Source: Gnetum montanum (taxonomy: Eukaryota; Streptophyta; Gnetopsida; Gnetales; Gnetaceae). From it: a DNA stretch of 64,000 bases. Below, one piece after another: positions 22,665 to 33,932 of this stretch. How positions within the stretch are numbered: the first letter of the stretch is position 1; each line of letters begins with the position of its first letter. The DNA lies in the NCBI GenBank assembly GCA_015680685.1, contig MNCI01023634.1, forward strand, positions 1-64,000, in the 5' to 3' direction. The notes beneath the pieces were generated by a model, which was given only the letters and a program-made list of their open reading frames with translations, was not told the DNA's origin and ran no database searches. Both the position numbers and the translations under genes were made by a program.

Positions 22665-24154
22665 TGTTGGGTGTTATGAAAATTTAAAGATTTTAGCTAC
22701 AAAATTGAAAGTTTTCAACCAGTAGGCAACACTATCAGAACAGGCAACAAGATTGGACACAGAACTTGGGTGGATGCCTTCCTTCTAACACTAGAAAACT
22801 ATTGTACCTAAAAAATTTAGTAGCTGGAAAATTGAAAATTCCAGGTGGAATAGCTTTAACCTTGGATCCTAAGGGCCTCTATGAAAAAAAAGATCTAAGG
22901 TGTCATGGATGATCCAACAGATCACCCAAGGAGTTATAAAGTATAAACGAGGTTAATGCAAAAAATAAAAATAAAGAAGATCTAATATAAAATGATGCAC
23001 AAAATATAAGAAATATCAATTAACTTTAAAAAAATAGAACTTTAAACTTTATTTAAAAAATAAATATAGTTCAAAAATATGTACAAGGATACCTAAGGAA
23101 GCAGGGAGGTTCAATTCGTAGGGGTTTGAAATCTGTTGAAGCCGGTAGCCTTGGGCACCACAATCAGCTCCACAATATGGATGCTCCACAACTTGTGAAA
23201 ATATGAAACCTTATTGCAATCCTCACCAAATCTGCAGCATTGGTGATGTAGGAAGGTGAGATGTGTAGGGATTTTGGGCCATAATAAAGAACCATGCTAG
23301 AAGTCTTGATGTCCAAGTTGCTTAACATTGTTACCAAACTTCACACAATCTCAAGGGGGTAGAAATGGCTACAATGGTTATGGGCTCCACACTAAAATTT
23401 GCTCTCAAAAGCTTTATGCTTGCAATGAATTTTGAAAGCTCTTAAATGTCAAAAGAGTGAAATCTTTCTATGGTTTTAGGAATTGGTTTTTATAGGGCTT
23501 TGGCCATAAATTTGGCTACAAATTTCTACCTAATTGCTGACAAATTGCTACTTCATATAGGTGTTTTAGGTGTTCAAATCCAACATGGTTTATATGTATG
23601 GTAAGTTTTGATACCACCATGGCATCAAAACCATTCTATTTACCAAAAATAGTAAATAGGAATTTCACCCACGATGGCTTCTTCCACCCACCTTACGCCT
23701 TTCAACAGTAATGCTGAAGTGTAGGATCAACGCTGGAGCTAGAGTAGTGTTGAAGTGTTTTCCCAACCTGGAGTAATGCTGGGGGTGCAAGAGTTATACC
23801 CCCCAACACTAGGCATAGGATAGGTTATACCCCCTTCCCCCTCTTCCATAGGTGTTTCCAGCGTAGCAAAAGTTATAAAGCCTACAGAACCCATCCAAAT
23901 GCCAATTTTGGTAGTCCAAAAGGCATTTTTAACCCTTCCAAGGCCAAATATAGGCATGATATGACTTTTTTCACCTAGGGGTTAAGGCTTTGACCACTTA
24001 TGAGGCATTTTTAGCCCAAAAACATAAAGATGTAAAATTGCATCTTTTGGATTACAACCTTCACATTTTATAATGAAGTTTTAGCCTTGAGTTTCATGGG
24101 GTGAGGGTTATAATGCAAAAAGGTTACAACTTGAGCTTTCTTAGTGGTGTTTCG
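22665..24154 (-). repeat. Element C 5' LTR
   Basis: About 1.49 kb, from tgttgggtgttatg to ggtgtttcg. The last base pair is CG where CA is expected, a single change. It aligns with 4254-5752 and, inverted, with 39921-41501. It is followed directly by ctcat (24155-24159), the target duplication also found before the left LTR. The left edge is less certain than the right, because of the repeated ggtgataagggggg text just outside it. Confidence 0.7.
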
Positions 24155-25010
24155 CTCATCCTTAACCAAGCACAAAAGAAGACAACGCATAACAAGGGAA
24201 ATGAAAAAGAGTAAGTCATCAAGTAATCTTCCCCACAATGGAGAAAGAAAGTTATATCTATGACTACTCGAATAGCTATTTCAACTCCTCCATCATCAAT
24301 AGTTTATTTAGTGCCTTCATCTCCCAAATATTTCACATCAAAGAATCATACTTTACTCCAATTCACTACAAAAATGAAGTTAAAAGAAACAAATATTTTT
24401 TCCCTTAACCTCATTTCCAAATCTATGGAGCATTATTTGACATTGGAGAAGCTTCTCAAGTCATTCATTATGCCTAGAGACTTCTAGCCTTATGCCCAAG
24501 CTATCTCATTAGTTCTCACTACTAAAAAGTATAAGGTAGATTATTTGATATTCAAAGGTGAAAGTATCAAAACTCATCCTACCATGGGTGTTGTATGCCA
24601 ACTTCCCATCTATAGATTAGGGATAAGAGGATGCTACCTATAGTGCACGTGGATGATGTAGCCAAATCAAAAGTCATTTCATGGATAGTCATCAAGAGTC
24701 TTAGTCTCAAAAAACATGCTATGTGCTCTAAATCAAGCTTTATTTTAATTTCCTTTAGCAAACCTAGAGTGGATATCATAGGCTCAATTAAACTACCTTT
24801 CTCTATAGAACATTGTATCACTTTAGAAGTTACTTTTGCAGTAATTAGGAATTCCTCAAGAATAAATGCTATCTTAATAAGGCCTTGGTTAGCCTGTCAC
24901 CATGTCGTTTTCTCACCTATTCATTAGGAGATATACTTTTCATGCAAATATAGAGAAGTCATTATGCACATTGATCTTGAAGCCCCTATACTTTCCAACT
25001 TAGACGTAAT
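24155..25010 (+). pseudogene. Ty3/gypsy protease relic (outer element, right half)
   Basis: Resumes the plus-strand element cut at 4253. Translation of 24631-24927 starts LPIVHVDDVAKSKV and ends FAVIRNSSRINAILIRPWLACHHVVFSPIH, split here as FAVIRNSSRINAIL and IRPWLACHHVVFS. The second part is the typical C-terminal block of gypsy proteases (F-x-V-I...NAILGRPWL...S-x-H) with the glycine of LGRPWL replaced by isoleucine. The active-site D-S/T-G is not recognisable. Upstream, 24260-24487 is a lysine- and serine-rich open frame that may be linker. No reverse transcriptase follows. Confidence 0.55.
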
Positions 25011-25998
25011 GGAAAAAACCATGTTAGGCTCATAGACCATCATAATGGGTCAAACATCAACATCACAAGAAACTGACAAGTCTAATGTTAGCATTTCATG
25101 ATTGTCTAAATCTCAAAATTGAATAGCACTAGGCTTTAGTGAGCTAGACACTATAAAATCTATCAAAAGAATTAAGGACCCTACTTGTTTATAATCTAAG
25201 AAAACTATAACCAACGTATCTTCTCTTGGGAAATCATATGATCTTTACCTTGTCATTGTCATGATTTTAATTATCTTCTAGCTTTAGCTTAATCAACTAT
25301 GTTTTCTCGTTTAATTTGCTCTACACTATTTTATCTTGCATTTTATGTCTTTATTACTAACTTTTTAAATATTATTTTTATATACTTTATTTTCTCTCAT
25401 TTTCCACCTTAGTTATCAAAATCTCAAACAAAATCTCATAAACATATAAAACTTAAAATTCACAAATACAATTATTCATCATCTCATCTCCATTTCTCAT
25501 ACCATATTTCCATATATCACAATTCTTAATCTCCAAAGCATTCATACAAATACAAATACATCATCTTGAAAATAAATCAAACACATAAAAAACCAATATT
25601 TCATCATTCCTTCTTTTTTCCTTTTCTACATGTGTCACCTCTTCAATTCCTATGGTTTCCCATCTCTTCTTTCTTTTTCCTTCATCATTTATTCATATTA
25701 TTCCCAATACCTATTAGTAGTTTATCCCTTGATTAGTCTAAACTCTAAGTACTATCATCCTACTTATCCTTAAGCCATTATCAACATAGTTTCCATTATT
25801 CTAAGCACTCTATTTATGAGCAACTAAAGTCATTCTAGTTAGGGATGCACTGTTATCTATAGCAACATCATTTATCATCAAGTAACGATCATATCTTTCT
25901 TCATCTTAATAATGGCTTCTTCATTAGCAAAAAAGAAAAGATTAAGAATAATTATATTTTATCTAACTCTTTTTCTATCTCATCTACCTTTTATTGCA

Positions 25999-26039
<41 letters not shown>

Positions 26040-26985
26040 CTCATACAATTTTATCTCCCTTAATCTCTTCTTATTTCATAATACTAACTTTATTCTATAG
26101 CACACTATGGTAAGGATATTTATTAGTGATTCATCTTATGTAGTAAGCAATAAGTGTTCTATCATTTTAACTCTGTGTGAGGATGTGTTAAATTTGAGTA
26201 GAATAGGGAGGAAATCAATTTATCGAGCACCACTAATCATTATAGTATGGGATTTATCCATGTCTCCCTTCTATGGCATAGAATGTCATCTTGGTATACA
26301 AGATATCTCTCATTCCCTTTCCTCTCATTAGCACATTTAGTAAGAATTAAATGACTTGTTCTATTCCAGTGAGGGTGTGTTAAGATTATGAGTGGGATAG
26401 GACGTGAACATCATAAATGGCATCCCTTTAGCCATCTTGAGTGTAGGATTTAGTCATGCCCCATTTTATGACATAGCACCATCCTCGTGACTAGTGGATC
26501 GATGATATTCTAATTTTTATTTGATTTTATTCTTCTTTCTTTCCACTTTTCCTCTTGCAGGTACATCAATCATCCATCCATTCTCTTCTTAATAAATCCT
26601 CCTTCAGCACCTTAGTAGCATCCATCAAGAGAAGGTAATGTTGTAGCCACTATTTCGGTTCATCGAAGATTAAGACTAAATATGATCTTGACATTGTTCC
26701 ATGTAGGTTTGAGCATCAACCTTCCTAACTACATTATCATGATGCATATTCTCTACTCTCAAAAGTCCATAGGAATCATTTGAGTTCATAATCTAGCTTA
26801 TGGACTTCATTCTTGGTAATCTTGAAAAAACTCTGAAATCAAAGTTTTTCTAAGTGTCGAAGATTACATAGATTTCAAGTCAGTCTTTCTTGAATACCAC
26901 AAAAAACATACCAAAAATAACATTATAACATATATTTATAGCCTTTATAGGCCTCTAAATGAGATCATATCCCAGCATTTGGGTC
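25011..26985. other. AT-rich repeat-derived region, no gene seen
   Basis: No credible coding sequence. It holds a (CT)n microsatellite of about 17 units at 26002-26034 and a diverged tandem duplication at about 26115-26500: both copies carry gaggatgtgttaa/gagggtgtgttaa, a gtgggatagga-like block, and atgtctcccttctatggcat/atgccccattttatgacat, with an offset near 200 bases. It may be LTR or 3' sequence of the outer plus-strand gypsy element. Confidence 0.4.
26002..26034. repeat. (CT)n microsatellite
   Basis: Uninterrupted alternation of C and T for about 33 bases, inside an otherwise T-rich tract. A likely length-variable site. Confidence 0.95.
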
Positions 26986-28257
26986 ATAATTTCAATGATT
27001 TCAAAAAAAGTTCATGAAAATGACAAACATTTTTCTAAGTATGACTAATGCTAATTCTAATGCCAATTTCAGCATCAAAAATACCACCACCTCCAAACCT
27101 CATCAAAATTATGTTTTAACATACACCATGGGTCCCTAAGGCCTAGACGACTCATCAACAACAATTTCGACACTCTAAACTTTAGAAATTGGTACTTTTT
27201 GATAGGTTCTTTTAGAACTTATAAAATTAACATTTTCTCTAATTCTAGAGCATCAAAAATTCATAAATTATTTTAGCATCTATGAAATCATCATTTTAAC
27301 TCATTCAAAGATTAGTTTTGGCATCTCAAAAGTTAGAATTTTTGACGTGAAAAATCATTGAAAATATTTCTAACTTCCGAGTTAACATTGACACTAATGC
27401 CAACATTAACATTGTCAAACATTATGTCATCCTCCAAATCAACACTCCATGATGTCCAAAATCCTCTTGAAGTCCTTAACTTCATCTTGGTAGCCTTCAA
27501 CATTAGTTTCAAGGTTAAACAGGATTTTAAGAATACAAAAGTCTAACTTAGGTAAAGTGGCCAAGAATTTCACTAAGTATGGATGATGCTAATGTTCACA
27601 TTTACATCATCATTCTCAAAATTTATAAAATATCATCATTAACCTTTAGAATTAGCATTTTAACTCATCTCTAGATCTTTCTAATTCCTTAGCATCATCT
27701 CATTATCATTTTGGCTCATTTCAATGTTAACTTGGGCATCTTGAAGATTCAAGATTATGATTTGAAAAACTTTAAAAATTTTTAAGTATCATGATTGGCA
27801 CTAATGCTGATGTTAGCATCAACACTTTTTCTGCATGCATCATAACATCATCAACCATCAAGCTCAACATTTAGCAATGCCTCTTGATTTTGCACACTAA
27901 TTGGCATCATTTTGGTGTGATTCAACATCAATTTGGATATTAGATAAGGTCTTGAGGATCTAGAATTAGCACTTGAGTGAAATTATGAAAATTCATCTAA
28001 GTGTTGGTGATGTTGATGTTAGTGTCAGTGTCACCTATTCATATGGTCAAGCTTGCAAAGTCAAAAGATTAAACTTAATATTTTTAGACTCAAGGTCAAC
28101 TTTAGGTGAACTATACTTAACTTCAAGTATGATTTCAGTAATCCTAAGTTGAAATTGTTAACTTTGGACCTATAAATACAAGTTTGAAACACAAATTTAG
28201 AGGTCAGATTCTTGAGATATAAGATGTCAAATTTTAGAAGATAAAGAGCATGAGTGT
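26986..28257. repeat. Diverged ~210-bp tandem array, left part
   Basis: A block of the form ttctaagtatggatgatgctaatg followed by a run of short cat/atc/aac motifs recurs near 27030, 27360, 27575, 27790 and 28000, with steps close to 210 after the first. The last three units (27540-28257) match 34030-34690 unit for unit, including ggacctataaatacaagttt at 28168 and aagatgtcaaatttt at 28222. The array is interrupted by element F, inserted at 28257. Confidence 0.7.
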
Positions 28258-28833
28258 TGTTACATCCCCATTCCCAAATGGTATTGCCACATAACAAAGA
28301 TTATACCTCTTTATAACAAGTGTATTAATTATCGTAACATGACCTAGAAGGGCATGTTGTAATTGAAACTCAACAGGGTGCATTGTAATAACGAACATGT
28401 CTCTTGAGGTAACCTTCGACGGTTTGACCTAAGGCATTTATAGCCAAGCGTAGAGGTTGTGCCAAGATGGAGTGGTGAAGCCAGTACAAGCAAGTCACAA
28501 GAGCTAGGTGAAGTAGGACAGGAAGTGGATTGCCTATCTCTTCTAGCTAATTATAGGCCTAACCATGGTGGCAATGCTAGATTGCCTCTAAGGGGATAGA
28601 TGCTGAAGGAAAAAAACCCCAAGGAACACTCTCAAAGCATGATCCAAATACTCCATTCCAAATCAATAAAGCATTCTTTTCTTTTCTCTTTCTACATTTT
28701 TCTTGTTATTTCATTTACACATAATGTCAAATGTTACATATATTTGATGTTTGGTATATTGTCTTCTTATGCATGATGTCGAATATAATGTATTTTTGAC
28801 ATTTTTCATGACATCCAAGGATAGGATGTCATA
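28258..28833 (+). repeat. Element F 5' LTR
   Basis: Starts TGTTACATCC and ends GGATGTCATA, so the ends form an imperfect inverted repeat. Contains a caaagcattcttttct block near the 3' third and several atgtcgaatataatg motifs. The right LTR begins TATC instead of TGTT. A third family member at 36488-36995 ends GATGTTACA, supporting GGATGTNACA as the ancestral end. Confidence 0.85.
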
Positions 28834-28835
28834 AT

Positions 28836-28846
28836 TGGTATCAGAG
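28836..28846 (+). other. Primer-binding site of element F
   Basis: TGGTATCAGAG, 11 bases matching the complement of plant initiator-methionine tRNA, two bases after the LTR end. This decides the direction of the element. Confidence 0.85.
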
Positions 28847-30097
28847 AAAACCATGACCCAAGGGATCATGCAAAACCATGGGCTGACTATAAACATGAAC
28901 TTGATGATAAATCATGAAGCCACAACACAGGGAAAGTCATTAATCATCATTGGATGTACCATATGTCTGAGATGTAAGTTAGAAGATACCATTTCATTGA
29001 TTTTATGAACAATGGATCAAACATCTACAAAAGATAGATCCCACAAACCAACAAAATACTTTCATGGATATCATTGACCAATGAAGATCTGATTCAAGAT
29101 TCATCAATTACAAGAGATGTTGGTAAGACAAGGGTACATCGGTCCAAGTAACTCTTACACATAGTAATACTATAAATATTAATTAATTAATATCATTATT
29201 AAATTTTTCTCAAAAAGTTAACAACCATGACCTAAATTAATCTTATTTTATTGAAAATCATTATCCTAAGCAACTTAGAGTCATTTATGAGTCAGCATGT
29301 CTTCCATATATCAACTTGGTAATGTCATTCTGGTAGAATAAGCTAGTTAGACCTTTCAAATCTTGAAAAAACACCTTTCTTCTTGAATCTTAAGACTATG
29401 TCCAATGCATAGTACTCATTGGGACAATTCCAATTATACAAATTTTGTCTCAATCGAAGTTATGGTTTGAACGATATCAATGTTTAAATTTTTTCATTTT
29501 GCATGCATTAAATAATATTAAATTATTAAATTATTATTATTATTAAAAAATTTAAACATGAGGTCATGGATTCAAACCCAAGCCCCCTCTCTCCTCAATT
29601 TTATTAAAAAATATATGTATAAAAAAAGATTCAGGGTGCGTAGGCCCTACAAGGATAGCACAACCTTGCCTAGGGTCGCGTTAGGCTTGTGAGGGTAGCA
29701 TCGTCCTTATAGCACCACCCTCATCTCGTATGATACTACCCTTATTTTGAGGGCCATGCCCTCTAACATTCCTAGTTGCTAGTGCACTACTCCACCCTGC
29801 CATCCCTCACACACCCACCACCTTGTAGTACACCTCCCTACAGCCCTTGCACATCGACGATAGTCTGACGTACTCTATCATGCTACATCATCACACACCC
29901 TACTACTCCACCTTATGCCACACTATGTCTTGGTTCTTGCCATCATTTCTCACCACATGCCACCTACTGCCATCCCATTGTGAAACCCCACTTCCTATAG
30001 TCTGCCTCCTGCCACCATCTCGCCACAAAGTGTCACTTCCTACAGTCCACCGCTGCTGCTGTCTAATGGCATCATTCCTAATGGCCTGATCTGGTGC
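28847..30097. other. Element F interior, left part: no gag or pol
   Basis: AT-rich to about 29600, then abruptly GC-richer with repeated phrases such as ggccctacaaggatagca, gagggtagca and accaccctcatc, echoed again at 30600-30720. No conserved reading frame is seen. The composition change at about 29630 suggests that this part came from a different source than the LTR-proximal sequence. Confidence 0.45.
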
Positions 30098-30515
30098 TAT
30101 GTAAGCACCAACGACACCATCCATGACAACCCCCTCTTGCATTGCATGAACACCAATGGCACTATCCATAATAGCCCTCCTTTGATGCTTAGTGAATATC
30201 GATGGCATTGTTCATAACAGTCCATTCTAGCACTTAGCAAACATTGACGGCATCATTCATAATGGCCTATTCTAGCACTCCACGGACACCAACAGCATCA
30301 TCCATAATGGCCCTTTCTAATGCTCCACAAACACTAATGGTATCATTCATAATAGCACATTCTCATGCTCTATGAACACTGACAATGCCATCCATAATGT
30401 CCCATTCCTATACCCCATGGGCACCAGCAGTGTCGTTGATAACAATCCATTTCGACACCCCAAGGACACCAACGACAATGCTAATAATGGCTAGTTTCAA
30501 CACCTTCTAGTACCA
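30098..30515. repeat. Minisatellite, ~9 copies of a 45-46-bp unit
   Basis: A unit resembling accaacggcatcatccataa followed by tggcccattctagcactcca recurs with its catccataatgg core at about 30117, 30163, 30209, 30255, 30300, 30345, 30390, 30435 and 30480. The step is 45-46 bases. Forty-five is a multiple of three, but no frame stays open throughout. Copies differ at roughly a quarter of positions. Confidence 0.8.
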
Positions 30516-31690
30516 AAACCATTAAAAATCACATGCAATGCTACCTTTTGGAGTGGGCCACATTGGCCCTTGCAATGACTGCACGAACCCTATCATGAGT
30601 CATGCCGACCTAGGGTTGGGCACATAGGCCCTATTTTGGGGCTATGCATACCTCATTTAGGGGCATGTGGACCCCCTTTGAGGGTAGCATGGCCCATGTG
30701 GGAGTTATGCTAGCCCTAGCCCTACAAAGGCCATACCACCTTTCCCCCTTCCCCTTGATCCCCCCCCCCACGATGCATGCAACTGCATCAACCCTCACAC
30801 GGGCTAAGAAGAAAATGTTGCTGCTGTCACTACACCACCTTCCTCTTGTGAAATGCACCTCTACCACTGCCATTGCCTAAGCAATGCAAACCGTCACCTA
30901 AGAAGTGTAGGGCATCACCACTCAGTGAACATCATCAACACCAAGCATAAGCCAGCGCCATCACGGTCATTGCTGTCACCCCCTGCCTCTGCCCAACAAC
31001 AACAAACTTGTCTTTCAACAAATGGAAAATTCAAATTTTTTCATTAATTGAAAAAAATTTTGAAAGTTTCGTCAACTAATAGGAAATTCAATTTTTCATT
31101 CATTTGAATGTTAATTTAAAATTAGAAACATAGGAAATAAAGTTCAAAAATAGAATTTAGCACGTTAGTAGTATGTGAGATAAAAATTTTGTAAATAAGC
31201 ACGCTCATTCTCGAGTAGAACTAGGATGGGTGACCTTTGGGGAAGTCTAGTTTTTTGCACCAAAGGTTCTAGACTCCATAAGCCATAATTTTTAATTTCA
31301 AAAGCCTTTTTCAACATATGAATAGTCATTTTCAACATTTTTCATCCTTCTAAACTCAATGATGAGGTCAAATTTATCATCCAAGAATTATGAAATTGTG
31401 CCTTAAAGTAGACAACAAAAGGATAACTAATTATGCCTTGTTGGGACTAATGAATTTTATTTTTTTGGAGAACCTTAAGATTCAATGCTTAACCTTTGCA
31501 GATAGCTTATAAATCACTATGGCATGTCATTAGTTACACTGCCAGAGTCAGTGTCTTAAGGGAGGTAGAAAAGTCATTAAGATTTTGATAATGTTATTAA
31601 ATATTACTAAAATTTAATAATGTAGTAAATCAATTAATCAGTTGATGATCAATTAATGAAACAAAATGGTCTTCAATGGTCAAGAAAAGG
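30516..31690. other. Element F interior, GC-rich then AT-rich, no gene
   Basis: 30540-30770 repeats phrases around ggccctattttggggctatg and gagggtagcatggcccatg, followed by a C run (30761-30770). 30770-31010 has open frames on both strands of low-complexity composition. 31020 onward is AT-rich. No family similarity is recognised. Confidence 0.4.
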
Positions 31691-31732
31691 TATATTAATT
31701 CATTTTGCAACCAAATCATATAGCAAAACAAC

Positions 31733-32896
31733 ATGGAGACTCAAAATATTGTTTCAAAAAGGTGTATGATATCCATGAAGAGAAATGATCCAAAAGAGAA
31801 TCCAATAATGAGAATGAAAGTTGCAACATACAACATGCTTGCAAGATCTCTAGCAAGTAAGAAACAACATCTGTTATGTCCAACATGGGATTGGCATGAA
31901 TATCCATACCCATGCATCTTAGCAAAATTACAAGAGGATGCTGATGTCTTGTGCTTACAAGAAGTATTGCCATGGGAATTTCCATACCAATTTCAATTAG
32001 ACTTTGAAAAGAAGGAATAAAAAGATATTTATAAGAAAAAATATTCTTGTGGAAGTTCTTCTTTTGAGCCATAAAAATTAGCCTATTGCAAAAATCTCAA
32101 CATTGATGGCTATGCAATCTCTTATAAAGAATCGACATTTGAATTAGTATAAAGATTTTAATGGAGTTTAGAAAATATGATTTTTGAAATTCCAAAACTT
32201 GAAACCATGGGAAAGAAAGAACAATCAATATTTTGGAAAAATCACATAGTCTTGGCAGTAATTCTAAAAATCCATCTATCAAGAAGATGAGTATGTGTAG
32301 TCAACACACATTTAATTCCCAAACCAACATGTTCAAATGTTAGACTATGTCAAGGAGCATACTTGATTAGGCAAATAGATGGAAGTTTGAAAAATAAGTT
32401 ATTCCTGAGCTATATTGATCTAGTTCCATTTATTTTTTTTTATGGAGACTTCAATGGAAAAGTTGGAAGTAGTGTTTATCAATTCTTAAAATATGGATGT
32501 GTAAAAGAATCCTTGGAAGATGAACTTGATTTGAATAATATGTTTTCATTAATTCAACATACAATTCCATTGGCTAGTGCATATTTTGCTTACTTTGAAT
32601 CTTCAATAGATAAATCAAATTCTAGAATTCAAGAATAAATGATGTTGATGGATAGTACTCATCAAGAACCACAATTTACCAATTACTTTGCTATGATTAA
32701 TGAAGATGGATCAACAACATTATTCATTGATACTTTAGATTATATTTGGTATGATGTCTAATTCTTCCAAGTTATCAAATTACTAGAGTTAATTTCTAAA
32801 GAAGAAGTGGAGAAGAATCAAGATCAAGCTTTGCCATCCCAAACAAGGCCATCGGATCATATACACTTATGGCAAACTTGCAATTACTCCCATTAG
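31733..32896 (+). pseudogene. Captured intronless CCR4/nocturnin-type EEP nuclease gene, decayed
   Basis: A single frame over 1.16 kb spells the core of the endonuclease/exonuclease/phosphatase fold in order: KVATYNMLARSL (31817), CPTWDWHEYPYPCIL, DADVLCLQEV (to about 31966, with the metal-binding glutamate), NIDGYAISYKESTFELV (32098), VCVVNTHL (32291), IFFYGDFNGKVGSSVYQFL (32429), EPQFTNYF (32666), TLDYIWYDV (32732) and LPSQTRPSDHIHLW (32831). GDFN and SDH are the catalytic signatures. The spacing and TLDYIWY box point to the CCR4/nocturnin/Angel group, which removes mRNA poly(A) tails or dephosphorylates nucleotides. Seven in-frame stops (32018, 32072, 32150, 32159, 32288, 32636, 32759) and no frameshift separate the blocks, so it is dead but its decay is by substitution only. 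Absence of introns suggests capture from mRNA. It lies inside element F, same strand, upstream of the 3' LTR. Confidence 0.85.
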
Positions 32897-33339
32897 TTCA
32901 TAAGGTTGATCAAGATCAAGAAGCATCTTGCTCTTACTTTTATTTATGATCTTATTATTTTCATCATTTTTTAATTTATATTTTAATTAGATAAGTAAAA
33001 TACCTAAGGTAATGGAAATTTGGAATAAAGAATTTGCCCTGCCTTCACTTGGGTAATGAGATCCGAGTTGCACTTTGTGTAACCCTGATTAGGACTAGTG
33101 GTTGGTGGTTGGTAGATCTTTAATTCACCTCTTCTCATTATCTTAGAAAATGAGATAAATATTAAGAAAGTAATATTTCATTTTCCATATATTCCTCTCA
33201 CATATATATTATTTCCAAAATAAGCAAGAAACAACTTCAAGTTCAAAGGAGAAATCAAATTATTAGAGCATAAGGGCATAACAAAAGCATTGGAACTAGA
33301 GAGAGAAAGTGAGCATGTACTCATTTGAGAATGAATGAA
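32897..33339. other. Element F 3' interior, non-coding
   Basis: AT-rich text after the nuclease relic. A sequence at 33300-33340 (gagaatgaatgaaacctaa) has a close counterpart at 36455-36478 upstream of the orphan LTR, so it belongs to the family's conserved 3' internal region. No reading frame of interest. Confidence 0.45.
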
Positions 33340-33356
33340 ACCTAAGGGGGATATAT
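33340..33356 (+). other. Polypurine tract of element F
   Basis: The purine-rich run aacctaagggggatata directly precedes the right LTR. The orphan LTR at 36488 is preceded by the matching agctaaggagggta, so the tract is conserved in the family. Confidence 0.65.
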
Positions 33357-33932
33357 TATCACATCCCCATTTCCAAATGATGCTAGTGCATAACAAAGAT
33401 GATGTCTCTTCATAACAAGTATTATCGTTATCGTAACAAGACCTAAAAGGGCATATTGTAATTACAACTCAAAAGGGTGCATTGTAATAACGGACATGTT
33501 TCTTGAGGTAATCTTTAGGGGTTTGACCTAAGGCATTTATACCCTAGCTTAGAGGTCATGCCAACATGGAGTGATGGAGCCGGTACAGGCAAGTCACAAG
33601 AGCCAAGTGAAGCAGGATAGGAAGTGGACTAGCCATCCCTTCTAGCCAATTATAAGTCTAACCGTGATGATAGTGTTGGATTGCCTCTAAGGAAATAGAT
33701 GCCGAAGGAAGAAAACCCCAAGGAACACTCTCAAAGCATGATCTAAATACTCCATTCCAAATCAACAAAGCATTCTTTTCTTTTCTCTTTTTGCATTTTT
33801 CATACTATTTTCTTTATGCATAATGTCGAATGTTACATATATTTGACGTTTGATATATTGTCTTTTTATGCATAATGTCGAATATAATGTTTATTTGACA
33901 TTTACCATGACATCTGAGGATGGGGTGTCATA
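33357..33932 (+). repeat. Element F 3' LTR
   Basis: Same length as the left LTR within the alignment, with about 85% identity by eye and a two-base gap near position 65. Blocks such as aaggaacactctcaaagcatga are unchanged. Ends GGGGTGTCATA followed by agtgc, the right-hand target duplication. Confidence 0.85.

Larger units (their letters stand above)
4254..24154 (-). mobile_element. Element C: 19.9-kb non-autonomous Ty3/gypsy LTR retrotransposon
   Basis: The ends are defined by LTR-like copies at 4254-5752 and about 22665-24154 and by a perfect 5-bp target duplication, ctcat, at 4249-4253 and 24155-24159. A purine tract on the minus strand beside the left LTR marks that LTR as the 3' one, so the element runs right to left. 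In that order it has gag (22115 to about 19500), an aspartic protease (19165-18790), then a gene-like ORF on the opposite strand (about 12.0-17.7 kb), a tandem array of about 190-bp units (8.9-11.6 kb), and the 3' LTR. No reverse transcriptase, RNase H or integrase is seen, so it would depend on another element. Antisense additional ORFs and 3' tandem repeats are known in the Tat/Ogre branch of Ty3/gypsy; assignment to that branch is an inference. Two solo LTRs are nested within it. Confidence 0.8.
28258..33932 (+). mobile_element. Element F: non-autonomous LTR retrotransposon carrying a host-gene copy
   Basis: Two 576-base direct repeats (28258-28833, 33357-33932), a tRNA-iMet-type primer site two bases after the left one, and a purine tract directly before the right one define a plus-strand element of 5,675 bases. 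Flanks agtgt (28253-28257) and agtgc (33933-33937) are a target duplication with one change. The host sequence on either side rejoins smoothly when compared with the second copy of the array near 34690. LTR identity by eye is about 85%, so the insertion is old. The 4.5-kb interior has no gag, protease, reverse transcriptase or integrase. It holds GC-rich text, a 45-bp minisatellite and a decayed intronless endonuclease-family gene in the same orientation. Movement would have needed enzymes from another element. Confidence 0.85.

Noticed and set aside
24579-24821. Minus-strand open frame of 80 codons
   Set aside because: Opposite to the better supported gypsy protease relic on the plus strand (24631-24927).
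28836-28846. tRNA-like sequence
   Set aside because: Only the 3'-end complement of initiator tRNA is present, at an LTR edge. It is a primer site, not a tRNA gene. No tRNA or rRNA gene was recognised anywhere in the window.
30098-30515. Regularly spaced repeats suggesting a CRISPR-like array
   Set aside because: Units are contiguous, variable and lack unique spacers; this is a minisatellite in a plant retroelement.
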